A stretch of 64,000 nt of DNA from Pelethousia sp002409725. GTDB taxonomy: Bacteria; Bacillota; Clostridia; Christensenellales; CAG-138. Shown here piece after piece: positions 57,359 to 64,000 of this stretch. Position 1 is the first letter of the stretch; each line of letters begins with the position of its first letter. The DNA is taken from positions 4,630 through 68,629 of the forward strand of contig CALDNN010000225.1 of the NCBI GenBank assembly GCA_937915455.1. The letters run 5' to 3'. The position numbers were made by a program, and so were the translations under genes. The notes below the pieces were generated by a model. That model had not been told where the DNA came from. It did not search any database and saw only the letters and a list, made by a program, of their open reading frames with translations.

Positions 57359-58498
57359 ATGGCAAGGTTTATGATACCGAGGGATATTTATTATGGCAGG
57401 GGTTCGCTGGCGCAATTGCGCAAGCTGGAAGGGCGGCGGGCTTTGATCGTAGGGGATGGAATGAGTCGCGAGAGCGGCTTTATGCAGCGGGCGGAAGGCT
57501 ATCTGCAAGGGGCGGGGCTGAATGTGCGCAGCTTTATATGTGCAAGGGGCGGGCCCACGCTGACGCAGGCCCAGACGGGGGCGCGGGCCATGCAGGAGTT
57601 CAAGCCGGATTGGATCGTCGCCGTAGGCAGCGAAGGAAGCGTTTCCGCGGCCAAGGCCATGTGGATATTTTATGAAAGCCCGGCCACCACCCCGGATGCC
57701 CTTGCACACAATGGGACGCTGCCCAAACTGCGGGGCTTGGCCCGCCTCACGGCCGCGCCCACAGGCGGGGGAGGGGAAGGGGCCCTGGGTGGCGCGGCCT
57801 TTTTGCTAGATCCCGCCCAAGGCAAGCGCCGCCTGCTGCTGGACCCTGTGCTCGCGCCGGATATCGCCATTGTGGATCCGGATCTGGCTGCGGTCAGTCC
57901 GGGGCCGGTGCTTGCCCGGGGCGGCATGGCCGCGCTCTCCCAGGTGCTAGAGGCCCTGAGCCGGGGCGCGGGCAGCTTTGCCCAGCCCTTGGCCCTGCGT
58001 GCTGCCCGGGATATCCTGGCCCAACTGGAGGCCGCGGTAGCCGGAGATGTGCGGGCGCGGGAGACCCTGCACGAGGCCCAATGCATGGCCGGCCTGGTCT
58101 TTGCCAACGCGCCCATGGGCCTGTGCCAGGCCCTCGCGGCCAATACCTGCGCCGCCTTCTACAAGCCCCTGCCCACGGGCATCGCGGAGTCTATCTTCCT
58201 GCCCCGCGCCCTGCGCTGGGAGAGCGGGGCGAAGGAGATGGCGGCCCAGGTCTATACAGCGGCCGGCTTGGCGGGCGACCCGCTGCCCGCCCTCTGCGCC
58301 CGGTTGGAAACCCTGCGCGGCCAAACAGGCCTACCCGCCTCCTTTCAGGCCTTTGGCATAGAGGAGGCGGAGTTTTTGAGCAAGCTGCCTGCGCTCTCGG
58401 AACAGGTCTCCCAGGACCCTATTTTTTCTAAGACGGGCCGCCGCCCTGCACCCAAGGAGACGGAAAACCTTTTGCGTGGCGCCTATTATGGCAGTTGA
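57359..58498 (+). CDS. Iron-dependent alcohol dehydrogenase family protein lacking metal ligands
   Basis: 379 residues with the group III Fe-ADH layout: start FMIPRDIYYGRGSLAQL, a Rossmann part with VAVGSEGSVSAAKA where active members have GGGS...D, and a C-terminal helical domain. The four metal ligands are replaced: GMAALSQVLE stands for the usual GxDALTHAIE (Asp and His lost), and MGLCQALAA...PLPTG for GLxHAMAH...PHG (both His lost). It is unlikely to be a normal metal-dependent dehydrogenase; a binding or structural role is possible. Start at 57,359 with GGGAGG 8 bases upstream. Confidence 0.85.
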   Translation: MARFMIPRDIYYGRGSLAQLRKLEGRRALIVGDGMSRESGFMQRAEGYLQGAGLNVRSFICARGGPTLTQAQTGARAMQEFKPDWIVAVGSEGSVSAAKAMWIFYESPATTPDALAHNGTLPKLRGLARLTAAPTGGGGEGALGGAAFLLDPAQGKRRLLLDPVLAPDIAIVDPDLAAVSPGPVLARGGMAALSQVLEALSRGAGSFAQPLALRAARDILAQLEAAVAGDVRARETLHEAQCMAGLVFANAPMGLCQALAANTCAAFYKPLPTGIAESIFLPRALRWESGAKEMAAQVYTAAGLAGDPLPALCARLETLRGQTGLPASFQAFGIEEAEFLSKLPALSEQVSQDPIFSKTGRRPAPKETENLLRGAYYGS

Positions 58499-58523
58499 CG
58501 TGGCCGCCCACAGCCCGTATAAT
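58495..58523 (+). promoter_or_regulatory. Promoter of tRNA-Leu
   Basis: TTGACG (58,495-58,500), 17-base spacer, TATAAT (58,518-58,523), 11 bases before the tRNA. The -35 box overlaps the preceding stop codon. Confidence 0.8.
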
Positions 58524-58534
58524 GATGAAGGCAA

Positions 58535-58617
58535 GCGGCTGTGGTGGAATCGGCATACACAGCAGACTTAAAATCTGCCGGGAAACCATGCGGGTTCAAG
58601 TCCCGCCAGCCGCACCA
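58535..58617 (+). tRNA. tRNA-Leu (anticodon TAA)
   Basis: Acceptor GCGGCTG/CAGCCGC, long variable arm, anticodon stem GCAGA/TCTGC around loop CTTAAAA (anticodon TAA), T-arm GCGGGTTCAAGTCCCGC, encoded ACCA end. A foreign-looking module starts about 40 bp downstream, so the tRNA may be near an insertion point. Confidence 0.95.
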
Positions 58618-58658
58618 GAAGATTAGGTCAAAATAGATGCAGGGCTGAAAAAGCCAGT

Positions 58659-58860
58659 GTTTATGCGGCCTGACGAGGGTTTTGAATGAAAAATTCAAGA
58701 CCCTCGTTTTTCATAGATGCACCCTGCTTTTTAACAAGAAAGCGGGGTGTTTCTCGTTTTTGGCGGGAATCAGTCCGGAAAACAAATAAAGCTCATATAT
58801 CTGATAGGTAACTTTAAATAGATGTGTTCTTGGTTATAGAAAAACACAACCGTTCTTTGC
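58659..58860 (+). repeat. Direct repeat R1, left of the BceAB module
   Basis: About 200 bp related to 63,794-64,000. Shared blocks include GCCTGACGAGGGTTTTGAAT, GACCCTCGTTTTTCATAGAT, GAATCAGTCCGG and TGTGTTCTT...AAAACACA. It holds hairpins: CGAGGGTTTTGAAT/ATTCAAGACCCTCG followed by Ts (a terminator behind the tRNA), and GTGTT/AACAC. The final hairpin is degraded compared with R2. The remaining spacer 58,861-59,064 is AT-rich with nothing else recognised. Confidence 0.85.
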
Positions 58861-59064
58861 GCTCAAAATTTAAGAAAAAGGATTACCCCACGAAGATGAA
58901 TTGCAAACCATGTATTTTGCGTTGAGATTAGCACACATTCCTATAAAAAACATTCAAAACGGAAACACAAAACAATCGTTTCCTATATAATGGCCGATTC
59001 ATTTAGGAAATGTTCACGCTTAATTTACGATTCAGCCGCCCGTCATTTATTGAGCCCCCAAAAC

Positions 59065-59110
59065 CTTACATGCAATGTAAGTGTTTTTCATCGTCTTGCT
59101 CCGTTATAAT
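59065..59110 (+). promoter_or_regulatory. BceR-type operator and promoter of the ABC module
   Basis: The inverted repeat CTTACAT-GCA-ATGTAAG (59,065-59,081) resembles the TTACA...TGTAA sites of BceR-like regulators. TATAAT follows at 59,105-59,110 with no good -35 box, as expected for an activated promoter. Confidence 0.6.
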
Positions 59111-59138
59111 AAAATCAAAAGCAAAGGAGGTTGTTTTT

Positions 59139-59915
59139 ATGAAACAGGCAATTCTGGAGATCGAATCTCTGCGAAAATATTATGGCAGACAGGAAAATCA
59201 AACAAAAGCTCTGGACGGCATCTCATTTACGGTGATGCCCGGTGAATACCTTGGCATTATGGGTGCCAGCGGATCGGGAAAATCCACACTGCTCAACTGT
59301 ATCGCCACAGTCATTCGCCCTACGGCGGGACATATTTTGATGGACGGTGTGGAAGTTAGTGCGCTCAAAGGCAGTAAGCTGGCAGATTACCGAGGAAAAG
59401 AAATCGGATATTTATTTCAGAACTTTGAGTTGCTGGACAATCTTACAGGTCAGGAGAATATCCTTTTGCCTCTCGGCATCCATGGTGTGACTGAAAAAGA
59501 GGGAAATAAGCGCCTGCGGGAGCTCGCGGAATATCTCGAAATCACCGGTGTAATGAATAAATTTCCCTCTCAGATGTCCGGAGGCCAAAAACAGCGAGTG
59601 GCTGCGGCCCGGGCGCTGATTCTGAATCCCCAAATCATTCTGGCAGACGAACCCACCGGCGCACTGGACACCAAAAATGCTCGTGTTTTGATGGAAAAGC
59701 TGGCCGGCCTCAACCGAATGCAGCAGACCACGATTCTAATGGTTACACACGACTCCAACGCGGCAAGCTACTGCAGCCGGATTCTGTTTATTCAGGACGG
59801 CGTCATTTTTCATGAACTGCGCAGAAAAGTACCGAATGAGACACGGGAGCAGTTTTACGAGCGCATCCTTGCAGTCATGGCACAACTGGGGGGAGGGAGC
59901 GCAAATGTTCTTTAA
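59139..59915 (+). CDS. bceA: BceA-type ABC transporter ATP-binding protein
   Basis: 258 residues: Walker A GASGSGKST at 42-50, signature MSGGQKQR near 145-152, Walker B ILADEPTGALD near 166-176, all in the MacB/BceA subfamily pattern. With the BceB permease it removes or frees targets of cell-wall peptide antibiotics such as bacitracin. AAAGGAGG ribosome-binding site before ATG 59,139. Its stop overlaps the start of the permease gene. Confidence 0.92.
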   Translation: MKQAILEIESLRKYYGRQENQTKALDGISFTVMPGEYLGIMGASGSGKSTLLNCIATVIRPTAGHILMDGVEVSALKGSKLADYRGKEIGYLFQNFELLDNLTGQENILLPLGIHGVTEKEGNKRLRELAEYLEITGVMNKFPSQMSGGQKQRVAAARALILNPQIILADEPTGALDTKNARVLMEKLAGLNRMQQTTILMVTHDSNAASYCSRILFIQDGVIFHELRRKVPNETREQFYERILAVMAQLGGGSANVL

Positions 59916-61962
59916 CCTGGTACGCCGCAACAGCAAACGTAACCGGCGGGAAAACGGGCTTTTTTTCTTTTCGCTCTTAGCAGCTATCGTGGCCTTTTAC
60001 ATCATCCTCTCGCTGCCGAATCAGGACATTATGGGTTTTCTCCGGGAGATGGAGAGCGGTGCTGTGGATAGGCTTTTAAGCTTAATTCCCGCCTTTTATG
60101 CTGTAACGCTGTTCATTCTTTTCTTCCTCATTTATTTTGCAAGCAGGTACCAGCTGGAACGCCGAAGCCATGAGCTTGGCATGTACCTGATGATGGGGAT
60201 GCGCCGTACCAAGCTGTTCACGATGCTGCTGGCTGAAGATCTGTGGAGCAGCCTTGTATCCATAGTCGTCGGTATCCCGGTGGCGATACTTCTTTCTGAG
60301 GTTATAAGCCTTGTTACTGCGCGGGCGGTGGGCATGGGGATTCTGGGACACCAGTCCGCCGTTTCTCTCTCAGCTATTTTTTGGACGATAGCGGGGTTTG
60401 TGCTCATTAAGTTGGCTGCATTTCTTCTGCTCAGCGGCAAATTTGCATCCAAAGAGATTGGCGCTCTGCTTTCTCCCACCCCGGAAGGCGCAAAAAGGCA
60501 GCGTCCGGCAGTCCTGTATCGAATTGCGCTGGCTTTGGGTGTGCTGCTTTTGGCGGCGGCCTACCTGCTGGCAATCAGCGGCGAAGCATGGTATTCGTTG
60601 GCTGTTATGGGAATAACTTTAGCGTTTGGAATCGCAGGAACGCTGTTGCTTTTCTATGGCCTGCGAACGGTACTGGGCATGTTGGCACAGCGCCAGAGTG
60701 GCAAATCCGGGCTGGGAGTGTTCACGTTCCGCCAACTTCAGGAGAATGTAATTGGTCAGCCGCTTTCCCTTGCGGTCAGCTCTCTTTTAATTCTTGCAGC
60801 ACTTTGCTGCTTCGGGTACGGTGCTTCCATGACCTTGTATTACGGTAGCAACGATACCCATACGCTGGATTACACCTTTCAAAATTCAGAAAATCCATCG
60901 GAACTTCCGGAAAAGCTGAAAAGCGCTGGATTGGAGGAGTACTTTGCATCTGTTTTTGATATGAGAATTGGACAAATGCGCAGTGAGAGTAACGATCCGG
61001 CAGAAGCAATTCATATGGATGAGATGCTGGAACTGATCGAGCAGCAGGCAGATTCTTCTGCAAGGTCAGATCTTTTAAATGCGTACAGCAATATTGACAA
61101 TCCGTATGTTATCTCTCTTTCGGGCTATAATCAGCTTTTGGCGGCGGCAGGCGAGCCTCCAATCACACTGAATAACAATCAGGCAGCTCTTTATGGCTAC
61201 GATTCTTTTACCAACAGAGAAAAAGCGGAACTGATAAACCATGTCCTTTCGCAGGAGCCGGAAATAGTAGCAAATGGAGAGCGCCTCCAATTAACAGGTA
61301 CCATACAGACCAGAAATCCTGTAACAGACCGCGCGATAACGCTTTACTTTGCCCTCATCGTTCCGGATGAGACCTTTGACCGATTGGCAGAGGAAAGGTA
61401 CACCCACTACTGGGATGCGACCTTGTCTCCCGGGTTTGTGCAGGAGAACGGGAGGATGCAAGCCATTCAGCAGATTAACCACAAGCTGGATGCAACGGAT
61501 ATTCACTATGAAAGCTACCTGCAAAGCATGGGACGGCAGCTATTTTATCAGGTGGCATCCAGCTATCTTACACTGTACCTTGCGGTCATTTTCCTCATCA
61601 TCGCGAATACCGTCATTGGCATGCAATTCCTAACGCAGCAGCGCAAGACGGGGCGGCGCTACCGCACGCTGGTACGACTGGGCAGTCATTATGAGGCGAT
61701 TTGTCTCTCTGCAAATCGTCAAATCCGCTGGTTTTTTGCTTTGCCAATAGTCGTTGCAGCAGTGGGAAGTGTGTTCGGCGTTCGGGCACTATTCTCCGGA
61801 TTCCTGCCGCCGGATCTGGCCGAAAACATCCCTGGGCTCTATCGCATCGCTTTTGTGATACTTTTCCTGCTTTGTGTGGTAGAATACGGATATATGCTTG
61901 TTGTGACACGAGCCAGCTCAAAGTATATCCTGACACGTATGGAAGCAGGTCGAGAAGAATAA
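59905..61962 (+). CDS. bceB: BceB-type ABC transporter permease (FtsX-like)
   Basis: 685 residues, about ten membrane helices. Two FtsX-like blocks flank a large extracellular domain (about 325-550) between helices 7 and 8, the feature that senses the peptide antibiotic and activates the BceS kinase. Seen: SLIPAFYAVTLFILFFLIYFASRYQLERRSHELGMYLMMGMRR (typical BceB start). Start ATG 59,905 overlaps bceA by 11 bp with GGGAGG upstream. Confidence 0.92.
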   Translation: MFFNLVRRNSKRNRRENGLFFFSLLAAIVAFYIILSLPNQDIMGFLREMESGAVDRLLSLIPAFYAVTLFILFFLIYFASRYQLERRSHELGMYLMMGMRRTKLFTMLLAEDLWSSLVSIVVGIPVAILLSEVISLVTARAVGMGILGHQSAVSLSAIFWTIAGFVLIKLAAFLLLSGKFASKEIGALLSPTPEGAKRQRPAVLYRIALALGVLLLAAAYLLAISGEAWYSLAVMGITLAFGIAGTLLLFYGLRTVLGMLAQRQSGKSGLGVFTFRQLQENVIGQPLSLAVSSLLILAALCCFGYGASMTLYYGSNDTHTLDYTFQNSENPSELPEKLKSAGLEEYFASVFDMRIGQMRSESNDPAEAIHMDEMLELIEQQADSSARSDLLNAYSNIDNPYVISLSGYNQLLAAAGEPPITLNNNQAALYGYDSFTNREKAELINHVLSQEPEIVANGERLQLTGTIQTRNPVTDRAITLYFALIVPDETFDRLAEERYTHYWDATLSPGFVQENGRMQAIQQINHKLDATDIHYESYLQSMGRQLFYQVASSYLTLYLAVIFLIIANTVIGMQFLTQQRKTGRRYRTLVRLGSHYEAICLSANRQIRWFFALPIVVAAVGSVFGVRALFSGFLPPDLAENIPGLYRIAFVILFLLCVVEYGYMLVVTRASSKYILTRMEAGREE

Positions 61963-61980
61963 AGAAAGGAGGGAGCCGCC

Positions 61981-62667
61981 ATAAAGAAGATTGTTATTGT
62001 AGAAGATGAGCCTTTTATGCGGGAGGAACTGCGTGAGATTTTTGAGAAAGAGGGATACCCAGTCGTTTGTATTGCAGAATTTGGCCATGTAACGGATGAT
62101 ATTCTGCAGGCGGCTCCCGGCCTTGTATTACTGGATATCAATTTACCCGGAATCAGCGGTTTTGAGATTTGTCGGGAGCTGAAGCGGAAAGCAATGCTGC
62201 CGGTGTTGGTGCTAACCTCCCGTGATCAGATGAAGGACGAGCTTCATGCGCTGAATTTGGGTGCGGATGAATACCTGACAAAGCCCTGCCGAAAGGAACG
62301 ACTGCTTGCCCGTGCTGCCAATCTGCTGCGCCGGTATGAGGGGCGCGGACATCTGCGTCCCGGTAAGGACTTTTTACTGGATAGCCAGACCTATACGCTG
62401 TATATCCACGATCAATCTGTGGTGCTTCCACAGAATCAGGGTAAATTGCTGGCGGCTTTTTTAGCGCACCCTGATGAGCTTGTAACGAAAGAAACACTCT
62501 GCATGGCGCTATGGGGAACAACCGAATATATTGATGAAAATGCTTTGCAGGTGAATTTGACCCGGCTGAAAAAGACAATGAAAGAACTGGAAATGGTACA
62601 GCAGATCGAGACGGTGCGCGGACTTGGCTATCGACTGACAGCGGAGGAGAAAATAGATGATGAATAA
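61981..62667 (+). CDS. bceR: BceR-like response regulator with apparent ATA start codon
   Basis: 228 residues if read from ATA at 61,981: KKIVIVEDEPFMREEL supplies the receiver acidic pair (E8/D9), with phosphoacceptor D52 (LLDINLPG) and Lys in LTKPCRKE; then an OmpR winged helix (TKETLCMALWGTTEYIDENALQVNLTRLKK). GGAGGGAG lies 5-6 bases before the ATA. The first in-frame ATG (62,017) would delete the first strand and the acidic residues and has no comparable site. An ATG-to-ATA change or use of AUA is implied. It begins 18 bp after bceB. Confidence 0.85.
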   Translation: MKKIVIVEDEPFMREELREIFEKEGYPVVCIAEFGHVTDDILQAAPGLVLLDINLPGISGFEICRELKRKAMLPVLVLTSRDQMKDELHALNLGADEYLTKPCRKERLLARAANLLRRYEGRGHLRPGKDFLLDSQTYTLYIHDQSVVLPQNQGKLLAAFLAHPDELVTKETLCMALWGTTEYIDENALQVNLTRLKKTMKELEMVQQIETVRGLGYRLTAEEKIDDE

Positions 62668-63679
62668 TCTCCTGCATACATTAAAAAAATATGCTGTCTG
62701 GTTTCTGCTCCCTATGGGGCTTAATCTTCTGTACGCTCTGGCTTTGTGGCTTTCAGACAGCGATGCGTTTCACCGGCTTTGGCTTATGCTTGTATTCGGT
62801 TCGCTGCTGCTGTTTTCAATAGCACTTCTTTTTGCCTGCCGTTTGGAAAAACGGCGCGAAAAAACTTTTCTGGAGTTTCTCAATCACCCGGACGAAATTA
62901 CCGAAGCGAACCTGTTGCGGTTGGTGGGCAGGCGGGACGGTGAGCTTGTCCATCACATCGGGGTTCTGCTGCGGGAAAATGAGCAAGCGAACCGGACTTT
63001 GATGACACAGGTGAATGACTATGAGGAATATGTGGAATCTTGGGCACACGAGATCAAAACGCCGCTTTCCCTTCTGACCTTTCTGCTGGACAACCGCAGA
63101 GATGAATTGCCGCTCGCTGTCTATCAACGGCTCGATTATGTACGTGCACAGATGCAGGGATTTGTAGAGCAGATGCTCTACTATGCAAGGCTCAAGAGCA
63201 GACAAAAGGATTATCTGTTTGAATCGCTATCCCTTATAGAATGCTGCGAGGAAGCATTGGAGAACTACCAACCGCTGCTGAATGAACGAGGCTTTCGAAT
63301 CACCAAAGAATTGCCCCGGCTCTTTATCCTTTCAGACCGCCGGGGATTGCTGTTCATCATCAATCAGATTCTCAGTAATGCCGTCACGTATACGCAAAAT
63401 ACAGAAGTACCGGAACTGCATCTAACCGCAGAACAAACTGAACGGTCCGTCATTCTTCGCATCAGGGATAATGGAATCGGGGTGCAACCATGGGATTTAC
63501 CATTTCTGTTTGAAAAAGGCTTTACCGGTGATACTGGTAAAGCCCGAAAAAAGGCAACCGGCATGGGATTGTATCTCGCGAATGAAATGGCAAAAGCTTT
63601 GAAAATTGAGCTGGAGGTCTGCTCACAGCCCCAGAAAGGCTTTGAGATGATTGTTCTCTTCCCAACGATTGATTCTTAG
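62657..63679 (+). CDS. bceS: BceS-like intramembrane-sensing histidine kinase
   Basis: 340 residues: two close membrane helices (about 13-33 and 40-60) with almost no extracellular loop, so it must sense through the BceAB transporter. His131 in ESWAHEIKTPLS, then an ATPase domain with NQILSNAVTYT, DNGIGV and KATGMGLYLANEMAKAL. ATG overlaps the regulator stop; GGAGGAGA lies 6 bases upstream. It phosphorylates the adjacent response regulator. Confidence 0.93.
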   Translation: MMNNLLHTLKKYAVWFLLPMGLNLLYALALWLSDSDAFHRLWLMLVFGSLLLFSIALLFACRLEKRREKTFLEFLNHPDEITEANLLRLVGRRDGELVHHIGVLLRENEQANRTLMTQVNDYEEYVESWAHEIKTPLSLLTFLLDNRRDELPLAVYQRLDYVRAQMQGFVEQMLYYARLKSRQKDYLFESLSLIECCEEALENYQPLLNERGFRITKELPRLFILSDRRGLLFIINQILSNAVTYTQNTEVPELHLTAEQTERSVILRIRDNGIGVQPWDLPFLFEKGFTGDTGKARKKATGMGLYLANEMAKALKIELEVCSQPQKGFEMIVLFPTIDS

Positions 63680-63793
63680 ATTAAAGGGTAAGACTACCCT
63701 CTTCGACTTGCGGAAAAGCAACATATATGGAAACCAAAAGGCGTCTAAAGAGCAAATCACAGCTTTCCTGCATAAAGCATAGGCGACTTGAAT

Positions 63794-64000
63794 GTTTATG
63801 AGGCCTGACGAGGGTTTTGAATGAAAAATCCAAGACCCTCGTTTTTCATAGATGCACCCTACTTTTTTAGAAGAAAGCGGGATGTTTCTTTTTTAGGCCG
63901 GAATCAGTCCGGCACACAATTTCATAAAGCAAATACCCTATGGGGCAATTTTAAGCGGCTGTGTTCTTCGTAACTGAAAAACACAGCCGCTTTTTTTGTT
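63794..64000 (+). repeat. Direct repeat R2, right of the BceAB module (runs to window end)
   Basis: Second copy of R1. It ends with a perfect terminator: AAGCGGCTGTGTT paired with AACACAGCCGCTT and a run of seven Ts (63,952-63,997). A first hairpin CGAGGGTTTTG/CAAGACCCTCG plus Ts lies at 63,808-63,846. The gap 63,680-63,793 after bceS shows no other feature. Confidence 0.85.

Larger units (their letters stand above)
58659..64000. mobile_element. BceRSAB-like module between direct repeats, possibly acquired
   Basis: Four co-directional genes of lower GC than the flanking chromosome (ABC ATPase, permease, response regulator, kinase) lie between R1 and R2, about 5 kb apart, next to tRNA-Leu. 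No integrase is seen within the window. R2 reaches the window end, so more copies or genes could follow. The acquired status is inferred from composition and repeats. Confidence 0.4.

Overview
The window looks like chromosomal DNA of a high-GC, endospore-forming, anaerobic member of the Clostridia (Bacillota). The evidence is a forespore sigma factor (SigG), SpoIIID, a BofC-like protein next to ruvCAB, a PdaB-like deacetylase, a hybrid cluster protein with a Crp/Fnr-type regulator, archaeal-type (short) ProS, MutS2, RecD2, three DegV proteins, and strong Shine-Dalgarno sequences of the AGGAGG type throughout. The sequence alone does not fix the genus. Most of the window is GC-rich with G/C-ending codons. 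Three stretches look compositionally different and are probably acquired: about 1-2,470, about 9,580-12,600 and about 58,620-64,000.

Layout. 1-2,470: the end of a membrane protein, two overlapping short-chain dehydrogenases, then decayed small reading frames that abut a 3'-truncated PdaB-like gene. 3.1-9.4 kb: recD2-comF, two DegV genes on the minus strand, a flavoprotein and an intracellular-type Cu/Zn superoxide dismutase. 9.4-13.0 kb: two truncated copies of the 5' end of spoIIID and one intact spoIIID, separated by small cassettes of unknown genes. 13.0-16.9 kb: a promoter, a methionine-rich leader peptide, a strong terminator and the metNIQ methionine transporter operon, then tcdA. 17-24 kb: TVP38 membrane protein, sigG, a decayed ECF-sigma/anti-sigma remnant, and a minus-strand series (GGDEF protein, mutY, LCP protein, YbaK, a 34-residue membrane peptide). 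24-30 kb: a yybP-ykoY (Mn2+) riboswitch and mntP, a hairpin array, an HcpR-like regulator divergent from a ferredoxin-like protein and hcp, a MarR-DegV pair and small proteins. 30.6-46 kb: tRNA-Val, pdp, polA-coaE-slt, a peptide-binding lipoprotein, lspA-rluD, zapA, a U32 protease, mutS2. 46-58.5 kb: a two-component system with an HtrA protease, bofC-like, ruvC-ruvA-ruvB, a coiled-coil protein, proS, a transglutaminase lipoprotein, and a degenerate Fe-ADH-family protein. 58.5-64 kb: tRNA-Leu, then a BceAB-type ABC transporter with its two-component system, flanked by about 200-bp direct repeats.

Three items most deserve follow-up. First, the metNIQ leader encodes 7 Met in 31 residues (three in a row) and is followed by a 12-bp terminator that a leader segment could disrupt; this has the architecture of ribosome-mediated attenuation for methionine. 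Second, the spoIIID 5' region is present three times, both truncated copies break at the same codon, and the DNA after the two breaks is related, as expected for cassettes that insert into spoIIID and regenerate it. Third, the BceRSAB-like module lies between direct repeats beside a tRNA gene, and its response regulator appears to start at an AUA codon.
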